The position numbers and the translations under genes were made by a program. The notes beneath the pieces are model-generated. The model was not told the DNA's origin. It did not search any database and was given only the letters and a program-made list of their open reading frames with translations. This document shows positions 36,903-44,867 of a DNA stretch of 64,000 bases, piece by piece (position 1 is the stretch's first letter; every line of letters begins with the position of its first letter). This stretch comes from Sphingomonas sp. BT-65 (GTDB lineage Bacteria; Pseudomonadota; Alphaproteobacteria; Sphingomonadales; Sphingomonadaceae), in assembly GCF_026107375.2 (NCBI RefSeq), contig NZ_JAPCIA010000001.1:2914001-2978000 (forward strand). Reading direction: 5' to 3'.

Positions 36903-37620
36903 AGCTGTCCTTGGCCGCTCGGCGCGCGGCGAGCTGCGCGACGCTCGCCGCGCGCATGAAGGGGTTGGTCGCGCGCTCGAGCGCGATCGTGGTGGGCACC
37001 GTCGGCAGCCCCTGCGCCCGCATCCGGTCGACCTCGGCCATGCGCTCGGCCAGAGCCGCGTTGTCCGGCTCCACGACGAGCGCATAGCGGCCGTTCGACT
37101 GGGTATATTCGTGCGCGCAATAGACCGCAGTCTCGCCGGGCAGCTGCGCGAGCCGCTGCATGTTGCCGAACATCTGCTCCGCCGTCCCTTCGAACAGCCG
37201 CCCGCAGCCCATCGCGAACAGCGTGTCGCCGACGAACACGATCTCCGCATCGGGCAGGTGATAGGCGATGTGGCCGGCGGTGTGCGCCGGCACCTCCAGC
37301 ACCGTCGCCGCGTGCGCGCCGAGCATGACGGTGTCGCCCTCGGCGACCAGCCGGTCGGCGGTGGGGATGCGCGCAGCTTCGGCCGCGGGGGCGATCACGG
37401 TGCAGCCGGTCGCTTCCTTGATCGCGGCATTGCCGCCGGTGTGATCGGGATGCCAGTGGGTGTTCCAGATCGCATCGATCGTCCACCCGCGCGCCTCCGC
37501 CGCGGCGAGCACCGGCGCGGCCTCGGCGGGATCGACCACGATCGTCTCGCCCGCGGCGTCGTCATGGGCGAGCCAGATATAGTTGTCGCTGAGTGCGGGG
37601 ATACGGACGACCTCGATCAC
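36892..37620 (-). CDS. gloB: Hydroxyacylglutathione hydrolase (glyoxalase II)
   Basis: Binuclear-metal hydrolase of 242 residues that splits S-lactoylglutathione to lactate and glutathione. Metallo-beta-lactamase motif NTHWHPDHTGGNAA (T-H-x-H-x-D-H), the HTAGHIAYHLPDAEIVFVGD loop and CAHEYTQSNGRYA are present, and the C-terminal NPFMRAASV is typical of GloB. It starts at GTG 37620 behind AGGAG, overlapping the nitronate monooxygenase-like stop (GTGA). With the gloA-like gene at 38703-39155 this makes a glyoxalase operon. Confidence 0.95.
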   Translation of the reverse strand: MIEVVRIPALSDNYIWLAHDDAAGETIVVDPAEAAPVLAAAEARGWTIDAIWNTHWHPDHTGGNAAIKEATGCTVIAPAAEAARIPTADRLVAEGDTVMLGAHAATVLEVPAHTAGHIAYHLPDAEIVFVGDTLFAMGCGRLFEGTAEQMFGNMQRLAQLPGETAVYCAHEYTQSNGRYALVVEPDNAALAERMAEVDRMRAQGLPTVPTTIALERATNPFMRAASVAQLAARRAAKDSFRG

Positions 37621-38696
37621 GGTGTCTCTCCTAGCAGTTCGAATGCCTCGCGTGCCAGCCGCTCGGTCAGCGCCTGCGCGCCTTCGCTGGACGCGGGGCC
37701 ATGATCCGCCGCCTGTCCCGCCCAGAGGGGCGAATAGTCGCCGCGCCCCTCGCGCTCCGCCTTGCGGCGCAGTTCGGCCAGCGCCGCCGACGCATAGGGA
37801 AAGCGCGGCGCGTCGGGATGGACCGGGCCGATCGAGTCGATCAGCGCATTGCGCACGCCCCGCGCCAGACCACCCGAAAACAAATTGGTGATCGCCGTTT
37901 CATCGCGCAGGCTCGCGCGATGGACGTCGCTGATCGTCGCTTCCGGCGTGAAGAGATATGCCGTCCCGAGCTGCACCGCGCCCGCGCCGAGCATCAGCGC
38001 GGCGGCGATTCCCGCAGCATCGACGATCCCGCCTGCGGCAATGACCGGTATCCCGGCAAAATCGACCTTGAGCGCGACCTGACGCGTGAGCGCGATCGTT
38101 CCGACCGGGCGGTGGCCGTCCAGAAAATAGCCGGCATGGCCGCCCGCCTCGAACCCCTGCGCGATGATCATGTCGACCTTGCCGGTCAGCCACATCGCTT
38201 CAGCCAGTGTCGTGGCGTTTCCCACCACGACTGCGCCGCTGCTCTTAACGCGATCGAGCAGCCGCGGCTCGGGCAGCCCGAAATGGAAGCTGACCACTTC
38301 GGGTCGCAAGTCCTCGACCGCCGCGCACATCACCTCGTCGAAGGGCGCGCGCAGCGGGGGCGGGGTTTCGGGCGAGCCGACGCCTTCCTTCGCGTAGAAG
38401 GGTTTCAGCAGTGCCCGCCAAGCAGCCTCGTCGGGGCGATCGCCTAGGTGATGGCAGAAGAAATTGAGGTTGAGCGGCCCCTCAGCCTCCGCACGCACCT
38501 CGGCAACCTGCGCGCGCACCTGATCGGGGGTGAGCATCGCGCAGGGCAGCGATCCCACCGCGCCGCCGCGAATTGCTGCTGCCGCCAGTGCGACACCACC
38601 CGCGCCCGCCATCGGTGCCTGCACGATCGGCGCCCGCGCCCCGGTCAGCCGGAGGAATTCCTGAACGGGCCAGCCCGCCATGATCCCTCCGGCCAT
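37617..38696 (-). CDS. Nitronate monooxygenase family flavoprotein
   Basis: A 359-residue FMN-dependent TIM-barrel enzyme of the 2-nitropropane dioxygenase/NMO class. It opens with GARAPIVQAPMAGAGGVALA and contains LNLNFFCHHLGDRPDEAAWR, a catalytic-type loop IAQGFEAGGHAGYFLDGHRP, and IPVIAAGGIVDAAGIAAALM followed by LGAGAVQLGTAYLF. NMOs oxidise alkyl nitronates such as propionate 3-nitronate, but many members are uncharacterised. It lies in an operon between the glyoxalase I-like and glyoxalase II genes, with a 6-base gap on one side and a 4-base overlap on the other. Confidence 0.88.
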   Translation of the reverse strand: MAGGIMAGWPVQEFLRLTGARAPIVQAPMAGAGGVALAAAAIRGGAVGSLPCAMLTPDQVRAQVAEVRAEAEGPLNLNFFCHHLGDRPDEAAWRALLKPFYAKEGVGSPETPPPLRAPFDEVMCAAVEDLRPEVVSFHFGLPEPRLLDRVKSSGAVVVGNATTLAEAMWLTGKVDMIIAQGFEAGGHAGYFLDGHRPVGTIALTRQVALKVDFAGIPVIAAGGIVDAAGIAAALMLGAGAVQLGTAYLFTPEATISDVHRASLRDETAITNLFSGGLARGVRNALIDSIGPVHPDAPRFPYASAALAELRRKAEREGRGDYSPLWAGQAADHGPASSEGAQALTERLAREAFELLGETP

Positions 38697-38702
38697 GTCA
38701 GC

Positions 38703-39155
38703 TCACCAGCTACCGGTATTCGGCATCGACGCCCACGGCTCGGCGGGCTCGAGATGGCCGTCCTGGAGCAGTTCGACCGAGATGCCGTCGGGCGTGCGCA
38801 CGAACGCCATATGGCCGTCGCGCGGCGGGCGGTTGATCGTGACGCCGGCGTCCATCAGCCGCTGGCACGTGTCGTAGATATTGTCGACGCGATAGGCGAG
38901 GTGCCCGAAATTGCGCCCACCGCCATATTCCTCGGCGGCGCTGCCGTCCGCGGGCGGCCAGTTGTAGGTCAGCTCCACCTCGGCCCGGGCGCGCTCGCCG
39001 TTCGCCTCGACATCCTCGGGGGCGGCGAGGAAGATCAGCGTGAAGCGGCCCTTCTCGCTCTCCATCCGCCGCACTTCCTTGAGGCCCATCAGCTCGAAGA
39101 AGCGGACGGTGGCGTCGGGATCGGCGACGCGGATCATCGTGTGGAGATATTTCAT
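38703..39155 (-). CDS. gloA: Glyoxalase I-like VOC protein (lactoylglutathione lyase type)
   Basis: A 150-residue two-module VOC protein. It opens [20 protein letters not shown] with LMGLKEVRR, the N-terminal glyoxalase I signature with metal-binding His5, has the Glu in [11 protein letters not shown], and the second-module [20 protein letters not shown] (second His) and [13 protein letters not shown] (last Glu). All four metal ligands, H/E/H/E, are thus present. It lies directly upstream of the nitronate monooxygenase-like gene and gloB, so glyoxalase I activity on hemithioacetal with glutathione is likely; another GSH-linked lyase is possible. Confidence 0.85.
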   Translation of the reverse strand: MKYLHTMIRVADPDATVRFFELMGLKEVRRMESEKGRFTLIFLAAPEDVEANGERARAEVELTYNWPPADGSAAEEYGGGRNFGHLAYRVDNIYDTCQRLMDAGVTINRPPRDGHMAFVRTPDGISVELLQDGHLEPAEPWASMPNTGSW

Positions 39156-39204
39156 CGGACCCTCTTTTGCTTCGGCCCTCAGATAGGACGCGCCGCGCGA
39201 GAGT

Positions 39205-39969
39205 CTATTCCGCCGGGGCGAATTGTTTGAGCGCGGCGCGCGCGGCGATTCCCTGCTCGGTGCCGGGGGCGAGCTGCGCAGCCCTTTCCCACGCGGCCTT
39301 CGCGCTCGCCTCGTCGCGGCTCATCGCGGCGATGTTGCCCGCCTCGAGCTGGACCGAGGCATCGTCATCGGCACGCGCGAGCGCTTCCTTGATGTGGCGC
39401 TGGGCGAGCGGGAGGTCGCCGGTGCGGCGGGCGAGCGTCGCCGAGAGCAGCCACGTCATCGGGTCGTCCGGCGCCTTGAGTACCGCCTGCGCGAGATCGG
39501 CGCGCGCGCCGCCAAGATTGCCCGCCGCGACCAGCGCACGGGCCCGGTCGAGATGCGCCTCGCCGAGTTCGAGTCCAACGAGATTGCCCGTCGCCAGCGC
39601 GGCGTCGAGCGCGGTGCGCGCCTTGGCCGGATCGGCGGCGGCGAGCCAGGCATTGCCGGCCTGCGCCCAATATTTGGAGGCGCGGACGTCGCGCGCCGCC
39701 TCCGCCTCGCGCGCCGCGGTCTCGAACGCGCCGCCCGCGCTGATCCAGCGGCGCTGGCTGGCATAGGCCATGCCCAGGCACTGCTGGGCAAGGAAACGCC
39801 CGCCGGCGATCCTCCAGCGCTCGGCCTCGGCGATCCCGCGCGCCGGGTCGCCCACCGCAAGCTCGACGCAATTCTCCCAGCGCTGCTGCTCGGGCGCGGG
39901 CGGGCCGACGGTCGGCGGTGCCGCGGGAGGAGCAGGTGTGACGATCTGGGCGAGCAGGAACAGGATCAT
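39205..39969 (-). CDS. Exported TPR-like repeat protein
   Basis: A 254-residue helical protein with a short hydrophobic N-terminus ([20 protein letters not shown]) that may be a signal peptide or anchor. The rest is alanine-rich helix pairs in TPR/Sel1 style, such as [40 protein letters not shown] and [23 protein letters not shown] units mediate protein contacts; no enzymatic motif is present. It overlaps the upstream hydrolase gene by 4 bases (ATGA) and lies 49 bases before gloA, so it belongs to the same transcription unit. Confidence 0.8.
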   Translation of the reverse strand: MILFLLAQIVTPAPPAAPPTVGPPAPEQQRWENCVELAVGDPARGIAEAERWRIAGGRFLAQQCLGMAYASQRRWISAGGAFETAAREAEAARDVRASKYWAQAGNAWLAAADPAKARTALDAALATGNLVGLELGEAHLDRARALVAAGNLGGARADLAQAVLKAPDDPMTWLLSATLARRTGDLPLAQRHIKEALARADDDASVQLEAGNIAAMSRDEASAKAAWERAAQLAPGTEQGIAARAALKQFAPAE

Positions 39970-40706
39970 GAAGGGGTGCCGGTATCCGAGCCCAGAATAT
40001 CCTCAAGCACGCGCAGGATCAGGGCGATGTCCTGCGGGCGCGACAAACGGTGGTCGCCGTCCTTGACCAGCATTGTCTGCACATCGTCTGAACGCAGCAG
40101 GCCGGCGAGTTTGAGGCTGTGCTCCCACGGCACGTCGGGATCGCGCTGACCGTGGATCAGGCGCGTGGGGACGCCGATTTCAATTGGTCCCCTCATCACC
40201 CGGTTGGCCTCTCCGGACTCCCAGAAGCCGCGCGTGGTGACGGTTGGTTCGGGCGCATAGATTGATGGCTCCTCCAGCCGCCCCTCATCACGCAGCACCG
40301 CCTTCTGCTCGGGGGTGAATCCCCAATCGGTGAAGTCGGGCGCCGCGGCGATACCGACCATGGCCACCACCCGCTCACGGCGCGCTAGTGCCGCGAGCAG
40401 CATGATCCAGCCGCCCATCGACGAGCCGACGAGCACGACCGGTCCTTCCACATGATCGATCACCGCCAGCGCGTCGTCGCGCCAGCTCGCCAGCGTCTGG
40501 TCCTCGAACGCACCGCCACTCTCGCCGCACCCCGCATAGTCGAAGCGCAGACAGGCCCGCCCGCTCGCGCGCGCCCAATCATCGATCGCCACCGCCTTGC
40601 TCCCGCTCATGTCCGAGGCATAGCCGGGCAGGAAGACGATGGTGGGTCCTGTGCCCGCGGTGAGATGATAGGCGAGGGCGATCCCGTCGCGGTCAATGCT
40701 CTGCAT
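39966..40706 (-). CDS. Alpha/beta hydrolase
   Basis: A 246-residue serine hydrolase. The nucleophile elbow VVLVGSSMGGWIMLLAALA (G-x-S-x-G) lies near residue 97. An oxyanion-type TIVFLPGYASDM precedes it, and MLVKDGDHRLSRPQDIALIL near the C-terminus supplies the catalytic His. Small acyl- or carbamoyl-ester hydrolase; substrate unknown. It overlaps the next gene by ATGA and forms the head of the minus-strand run leading to the glyoxalase genes. It is divergent from xerC, 72 bases away. Confidence 0.88.
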   Translation of the reverse strand: MQSIDRDGIALAYHLTAGTGPTIVFLPGYASDMSGSKAVAIDDWARASGRACLRFDYAGCGESGGAFEDQTLASWRDDALAVIDHVEGPVVLVGSSMGGWIMLLAALARRERVVAMVGIAAAPDFTDWGFTPEQKAVLRDEGRLEEPSIYAPEPTVTTRGFWESGEANRVMRGPIEIGVPTRLIHGQRDPDVPWEHSLKLAGLLRSDDVQTMLVKDGDHRLSRPQDIALILRVLEDILGSDTGTPS

Positions 40707-40778
40707 GTGCGCCTCTTAGGCGCGAACGCCGCAGGATTGAACCGTGACGGACTGAATCGCGCGCGATAGGGTCTGCAG

Positions 40779-41675
40779 ATGGACGAGCGCCCGCTGCCCC
40801 TGTTGTTCGCCGAGCATCTCGCGCGCGACCGGCGGCGTTCGGTGCACACAGTGCGCGCCTATGAAGCGACGGCGGTGCGGCTAGTGGCGTTCCTGGGAGG
40901 ACATTGGGGCGAGGCGGTGACGCGCGCCACGCTCGCACGCGTGACCACCGCGGACCTGCGCGCCTATCTCGCGCACCGCCGTAGCGACGGGCTCGCCAAC
41001 GTCTCGGCCGCGCGCGAGCTGTCGGCAGTGCGCGCCTTCCTCAAGTTCACGGGCGGCGAGGGCGGTGCGGAAATCCCGCATCTGCGCGGCCCGCGCGTCA
41101 AGAAGGGCGTGCCGCGCCCGATCGCGCCCGACGAGGCGGTGGCGCTGGCCGAGGAGGTCGCCGACGACGCGCGCGAGCCATGGATCGCGTCGCGCGACCT
41201 CGCCGTGCTGCTCCTCCTCTACGGCGCGGGGCTGCGCATCGGCGAGGCGATGGGCTTGACCGGCGCGGTGCTGCCGCTGGGGGAGACGCTGCGCGTCACC
41301 GGCAAGCGCGGCAAGACGCGGATCGTGCCGCTGCTTCCGCAGGTCCGCGACGCGGTCGAGGACTATGTCCGCCGCTGCCCCCATGGCACCGCGCCCGGCG
41401 AGGCGCTGTTCCGCGGCGCGCGCGGCGGGCCGCTCTCGCCCGCGATCATCCGCCGCTCGGTGCGCGCGGCACGGGCGCGGCTGGGGCTGCCCCCGCGCAC
41501 CACCCCGCACGCGCTGCGGCACAGCTTCGCGACTCACCTGCTCGGGCGCGGCGCCGATCTTCGCGCCTTGCAGGAGCTGCTCGGCCATGCGAGTCTCAGC
41601 TCGACGCAGATCTACACGGCGGTCGACGCGGCGCATTTGCTCGACGTCTATCGCAACGCTCATCCCCGGGCGTGA
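40779..41675 (+). CDS. xerC: Tyrosine recombinase XerC
   Basis: Site-specific recombinase acting with XerD at dif to resolve chromosome dimers; 298 residues. The N-terminal SAM-like domain (FAEHLARDRRRSVHTVRAYE) is followed by the catalytic domain with LLLYGAGLRIGEAMGLTG (first Arg), TPHALRHSFATHLLGRGADL (H-x-x-R), LLGHASLSSTQIYTAVD (His and the nucleophilic Tyr). All five catalytic residues are present. The normal length and absence of attachment sites argue for the housekeeping XerC rather than a phage integrase. ATG at 40779; ribosome-binding site weak. Confidence 0.93.
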   Translation: MDERPLPLLFAEHLARDRRRSVHTVRAYEATAVRLVAFLGGHWGEAVTRATLARVTTADLRAYLAHRRSDGLANVSAARELSAVRAFLKFTGGEGGAEIPHLRGPRVKKGVPRPIAPDEAVALAEEVADDAREPWIASRDLAVLLLLYGAGLRIGEAMGLTGAVLPLGETLRVTGKRGKTRIVPLLPQVRDAVEDYVRRCPHGTAPGEALFRGARGGPLSPAIIRRSVRAARARLGLPPRTTPHALRHSFATHLLGRGADLRALQELLGHASLSSTQIYTAVDAAHLLDVYRNAHPRA

Positions 41676-41748
41676 CGTGCGGGTCACTCGGGAACCTTCG
41701 GGAAGCCCGGCCATTGCGTTTAGTTCGATCAGTGACAGGAGGTTTCGA

Positions 41749-42342
41749 ATGATCCGACATGGCTGCGCGATCGTCGCGCTGGCGCTCGCGACCGCGGGCT
41801 GCGGCGGCACCACCACGCCCGCGGCGAACAGCGACGAACCCATCAACACCGCGCTGCCGGTGGAGAACGAGACGCTCCCGATCGAGAACGGCGCCGCGAC
41901 GGCGGAGACCGCCACCGCCTCGCTCCAGAAGGCCGATGGCACCCCGGCGGGCAGCGCGATCGCGACCGTCACGCCCGAGGGTCTGAGCGTCGCCGTGTCG
42001 GTTACCGGCATCACCGCCGGGAACCATGGCGTGCACGTCCATATGACCGGCAAGTGCGAAGGCCCCAAGTTCGAGACCGCGGGCAGCCACTGGAACCCGA
42101 ACAACGCCAAGCACGGCCTGGAGAATCCCGCTGGCGCGCATGCCGGCGACATGCCCAACCTGACCGTCGCCGACGATGGCACCGGCACGCTCACCTTCGT
42201 GCTCAAGTCGGGCACCATGGCGCAGTTGCTCGACGCCGATGGCTCGGCGTTCGTCGTGCACGCGGGGCAGGACGACCAGAAGACCGACCCCTCGGGCAAC
42301 AGCGGCGACCGCGTCGCCTGCGGCGTGTTCGCGGCGGGCTGA
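41749..42342 (+). CDS. sodC: Superoxide dismutase [Cu-Zn] family lipoprotein
   Basis: A 197-residue exported protein: signal peptide and lipobox TAGC (Cys18), a 40-residue acidic/alanine-rich linker, then a Cu/Zn-SOD domain. Copper ligands come from GNHGVHVHMTGKCEG (H-x-H), zinc/bridging histidines from GSHWNPNNAKHGLENPAGAH and GDMPNL, and the last His from SAFVVHAGQDD. The cysteine of GKCEG and of RVACGVF can form the family disulfide. It would remove periplasmic superoxide. The start has an AGGAGG ribosome-binding site. Confidence 0.92.
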   Translation: MIRHGCAIVALALATAGCGGTTTPAANSDEPINTALPVENETLPIENGAATAETATASLQKADGTPAGSAIATVTPEGLSVAVSVTGITAGNHGVHVHMTGKCEGPKFETAGSHWNPNNAKHGLENPAGAHAGDMPNLTVADDGTGTLTFVLKSGTMAQLLDADGSAFVVHAGQDDQKTDPSGNSGDRVACGVFAAG

Positions 42343-42355
42343 GCGGCGTTCTGAG

Positions 42356-42433
42356 GCGGCACCAGCCCGCCCCCCACCGGTCACCCAACGCCAATATCCC
42401 ATGGGTGGCCGGTGGGGAGCGGGCCGGTGCCGC
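42356..42433. repeat. Large inverted repeat between sodC and thpR
   Basis: GCGGCACCAGCCCGCCCCCC, continuing ACCGGTCACCCA (42356-42387), pairs with the segment 42402-42433, which is its reverse complement with four mismatches over 32 bases, around a 14-base loop. It separates the converging sodC and thpR genes and can fold into a very stable hairpin that may stop both transcripts. The same GGCGGCACCAGCCCGC stretch recurs at about 21156-21171 ahead of infC. Confidence 0.75.
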
Positions 42434-42444
42434 TCTGCAACAAA

Positions 42445-42984
42445 CTAAGCGCCGATCAGCGGATAGCGCATGACCGGCTCGTAGCTGGCGCCGCCCGCGC
42501 CAAGGTGGCTCTGATAGAGGGTCATCGCCTCGAGCGCGAACGGCTCGCTCGCCAGCGCGGCATGATCCGCAAGCCAGCGATCGATCGGCCCCGCCGCTCC
42601 GGACATGCGGGCGAGCGTGATATGCGGCAGATAGGCGCGCCGCTCGGGCTCGAGCCCGGCGCGCACGATCGCCTGGTCGACCTTGCGGTGGAGCGCGGCG
42701 AGCGGCTCCCGCGGCGCCACCCCGGCCCATAGCGCGTTGGGCCGCCCGCGGCTGTCGAACATGCCGCATCCCTCGAGGCGCAGCTCGAGCGGCGCGTGGC
42801 GCACCGATCCGAGCGCGGCCGCGACATCCTCGGCTTCGTGCGTCCCCACCTCGCCGATGAAGCGCAGCGTCAAATGGAGCTGGTCGTCGCCCTGCCAGCG
42901 CGCACCCGGTACGCCGCCCATGACGCCGAGCAGGCGCTCGCGAATCGCCCGGGGCGGGCGCAGCGCAACGAACAGGCGATGCAT
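42445..42984 (-). CDS. thpR: RNA 2',3'-cyclic phosphodiesterase ThpR
   Basis: A 179-residue 2H phosphoesterase that hydrolyses 2',3'-cyclic phosphates of RNA (formerly called 2'-5' RNA ligase). Two H-x-T-x motifs are seen, in DDQLHLTLRFIGEV near residue 42 and RRAYLPHITLARMSG near residue 122. N-terminus HRLFVALRPPRAIRERLLGV is typical. It is a single gene facing sodC across the 78-base inverted repeat. Confidence 0.9.
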   Translation of the reverse strand: MHRLFVALRPPRAIRERLLGVMGGVPGARWQGDDQLHLTLRFIGEVGTHEAEDVAAALGSVRHAPLELRLEGCGMFDSRGRPNALWAGVAPREPLAALHRKVDQAIVRAGLEPERRAYLPHITLARMSGAAGPIDRWLADHAALASEPFALEAMTLYQSHLGAGGASYEPVMRYPLIGA

Positions 42985-43102
42985 GGCGCGGCTCTTAACC
43001 GTTTATGTCGGCCCGCGCGACGCTGGTTTTCCTTGAAACTCCCGCCCGGAACCATGATATTCGGCACCATCCGGCGAGATGCGCCGGGCAAAGGAGTTTG
43101 TG

Positions 43103-43846
43103 ATGGCTAACTGGTCTGATCCCCGGACGACCGCCGCGCCGTACGCGACGGCCGCAGGTACGCGCGATGCCGCGTACGATGCGGGGCTGCGGTCCTATAT
43201 GCTTTCGGTCTACAATTACATGGCCTCGGGCGTGCTGCTCAGCGGCGTCGTCGCGCTGCTCTTCGCATGGGGCGGCCCGACCTCGATGGCCTATTCGGTG
43301 TTCGCCAATGGCGGCCCGCTCGCCTGGCTGATCATCCTCTCGCCGCTGGCCATCGTGCTGGCGATGAGCTTCGGCCAGAACAAGATGTCCACCGGCACGC
43401 TGCAGGCGCTGTTCTGGGGCTTCGCGGTCCTGATGGGCCTGTCGCTCTCGACGCTGCTGCTGCGCTATACCGGCGCCTCGGTCGCCCAGGCGTTCTTCGC
43501 CACCGCGGCCGGCTTCGCCGGCCTCAGCCTCTACGGCTACACCACGAAGCGGGACCTGTCGGGCCTCGGCAGCTTCCTGATCGTCGGCCTGATCGGCCTG
43601 ATCGTGGCGAGCGTCATCAACATCTTCACCCAGTCGAGCACGCTGTCGCTGATCATCAGCTTCGCGGGCGTGCTGATCTTCGCTGGCCTCACCGCCTATG
43701 ACACGCAGCGTATCAAGAGCATGTACGCCTATGTCGCGGGCACCGATATGGTGGGCAAGGTCGTGATCATGAGCGCGCTGTCGCTCTATCTCGACTTCAT
43801 CAACATGTTCCAGTTCCTCCTGAGCATCATCGGCAATCGCGACTGA
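43103..43846 (+). CDS. Bax inhibitor-1/YccA family membrane protein
   Basis: A 247-residue inner-membrane protein with seven hydrophobic segments (for instance LLSGVVALLFAWGGPTS, LSGLGSFLIVGLIGLIVAS, IISFAGVLIFAGLTAYDTQR). The last includes the conserved Asp of the BI-1 pore, and MSALSLYLDFINMFQFLLSI ends the protein. BI-1 homologues are pH-sensitive calcium leak channels; YccA also inhibits the FtsH protease. The ATG at 43103 follows AAAGGAG; the frame is open to 43079. An excellent terminator follows at 43873. Confidence 0.92.
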   Translation: MANWSDPRTTAAPYATAAGTRDAAYDAGLRSYMLSVYNYMASGVLLSGVVALLFAWGGPTSMAYSVFANGGPLAWLIILSPLAIVLAMSFGQNKMSTGTLQALFWGFAVLMGLSLSTLLLRYTGASVAQAFFATAAGFAGLSLYGYTTKRDLSGLGSFLIVGLIGLIVASVINIFTQSSTLSLIISFAGVLIFAGLTAYDTQRIKSMYAYVAGTDMVGKVVIMSALSLYLDFINMFQFLLSIIGNRD

Positions 43847-43872
43847 TCGCTCCGGCAAGCACGGAAACACGA

Positions 43873-43902
43873 GGGCCCGGCCAGCAATGGCCGGGCCCTT
43901 TT
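43873..43902 (+). terminator. Intrinsic terminator after the BI-1 gene
   Basis: GGGCCCGGCC at 43873-43882 and GGCCGGGCCC at 43889-43898 form a perfect 10-base stem with a 6-base loop, followed at once by TTTT. It ends the BI-1 family transcript 27 bases after the stop codon and insulates the stress promoter at 43920. Confidence 0.85.
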
Positions 43903-43919
43903 CGTTGCGCATGCGCAAA

Positions 43920-43945
43920 GGAACCACGGCTTTCGCCCGCGCGTT
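43920..43945 (+). promoter_or_regulatory. EcfG-type general stress promoter
   Basis: GGAACC at 43920-43925, a 16-base spacer, and CGTT at 43942-43945: a second exact match to the EcfG consensus in this window. It lies 28 bases before the ATG of the small acidic protein gene at 43974 and just after a terminator, an ideal promoter position. Confidence 0.78.
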
Positions 43946-43973
43946 TTTCATGCCGACGCACGGGAGTTGGATC

Positions 43974-44249
43974 ATGAACGACGACACACCGAAGAGCGAT
44001 GGCGACAAAACGGGCGTGAAGCCCGGCGACGCCGGCACTGACAGCTCGATCGAGGAGCGGCTGGAGAAGAATCCCGAAAATAAGCAGGCGCGGCTCGACC
44101 GCGCGCTCGACGAATCGATGGACGCGTCCGATCCGCCCGCGACGACGCAGCCGGTGCATTCGCACGAGCCGCCGGCTTCCTCGGGCTATGACGAGGAGAA
44201 GGAGCGGAAGATCGCTGAGGAGCGCCGCCAGAAGGCCGAAAGCGAGTAA
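43974..44249 (+). CDS. Small charged protein, predicted stress-induced
   Basis: A 91-residue soluble, hydrophilic protein (NDDTPKSDGDKTGVKPGDAG, SIEERLEKNPENKQARLDRA, YDEEKERKIAEERRQKAESE) with no signal peptide. Low-complexity and charge-rich, it is probably disordered with a C-terminal helix. No named family. The ATG at 43974 has a GGGAG ribosome-binding site. The exact EcfG promoter upstream makes it a likely member of the general stress regulon, like the acidic protein at 4690-5028. Confidence 0.75.
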   Translation: MNDDTPKSDGDKTGVKPGDAGTDSSIEERLEKNPENKQARLDRALDESMDASDPPATTQPVHSHEPPASSGYDEEKERKIAEERRQKAESE

Positions 44250-44291
44250 GCCGCGCTTGCCCGTCCGGCGGGCGGTCCGGTAGGAGGCTGC

Positions 44292-44867
44292 ATGCTTCAC
44301 CGGATCGTCCGCCTCGCCGCGCTGCTCTTCTTCGCGCTCGCCGCCATCCCCGCGCAAGCGCGTGTCACGGTCACCTTCTGGTCCTATGAGAATGGCGGAG
44401 ATTTCCCGCATGCCTTCTTCACCGTTCACGGCACGCCCGACCGCGGCGGCAAACCCGTCCAAGGCGCTTGGGGCTTCACCCCCAAGTCGGTGACCCCGGC
44501 GATGCTGCTCGGCACCGTCGGCGGGAAAATCGACTATACCACCAAGAAATATGTCGCGCGCAGCATCGCGCATTTCTCGGCGCCGGTCAGCGACGCGCAA
44601 TATGATTCGCTGATCCGGCTGGTCGGTGAGTGGGGCGAGAAGGGCAACAACAGCTACAACATCAACCGCCGCAACTGCGTGCACTTCGTCGCCGAGGCGA
44701 TGCGCCGCTCGGGGCTGCGTGTGGTCGAGGACAAGAAGCTGATCAAGAAGCCACGCAGCTTCACCCGGTCGATCGCCGCGCTCAACGCGGGCCGCGTCGC
44801 GGTGATCGACAAGCCCGCGGCGCCCTATCTCGCGGCGACGCCCGCGCTTGTCGGCGTCGGCAGCTAG
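44292..44867 (+). CDS. Secreted LRAT/NlpC-P60-like candidate hydrolase
   Basis: A 191-residue protein with a signal peptide cut after IPAQA. The mature part has TVTFWSYENGGDFPHAFFTV with an early His (about residue 39) and later NSYNINRRNCVHFVAEAMRR with a Cys at about residue 128. The order His-then-Cys and the N-C-x-H-F-V pattern are those of circularly permuted papain-like folds such as LRAT and YiiX (LRAT has N-C-E-H-F-V). It may be a periplasmic cysteine peptidase/amidase or acyltransferase; activity is unproven. Its TAG stop overlaps the stop of the convergent M20 gene (shared CTAG palindrome). Confidence 0.7.
   Translation: MLHRIVRLAALLFFALAAIPAQARVTVTFWSYENGGDFPHAFFTVHGTPDRGGKPVQGAWGFTPKSVTPAMLLGTVGGKIDYTTKKYVARSIAHFSAPVSDAQYDSLIRLVGEWGEKGNNSYNINRRNCVHFVAEAMRRSGLRVVEDKKLIKKPRSFTRSIAALNAGRVAVIDKPAAPYLAATPALVGVGS

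Noticed and set aside
40779..41675. Phage or island integrase
   Set aside because: Size and catalytic motifs fit housekeeping XerC; no attachment repeats or phage genes are nearby.
41691..41720. EcfG-like promoter before sodC (GGAACC ... CGTT)
   Set aside because: The spacer is 20 bases instead of 16-17, so it does not fit the consensus.
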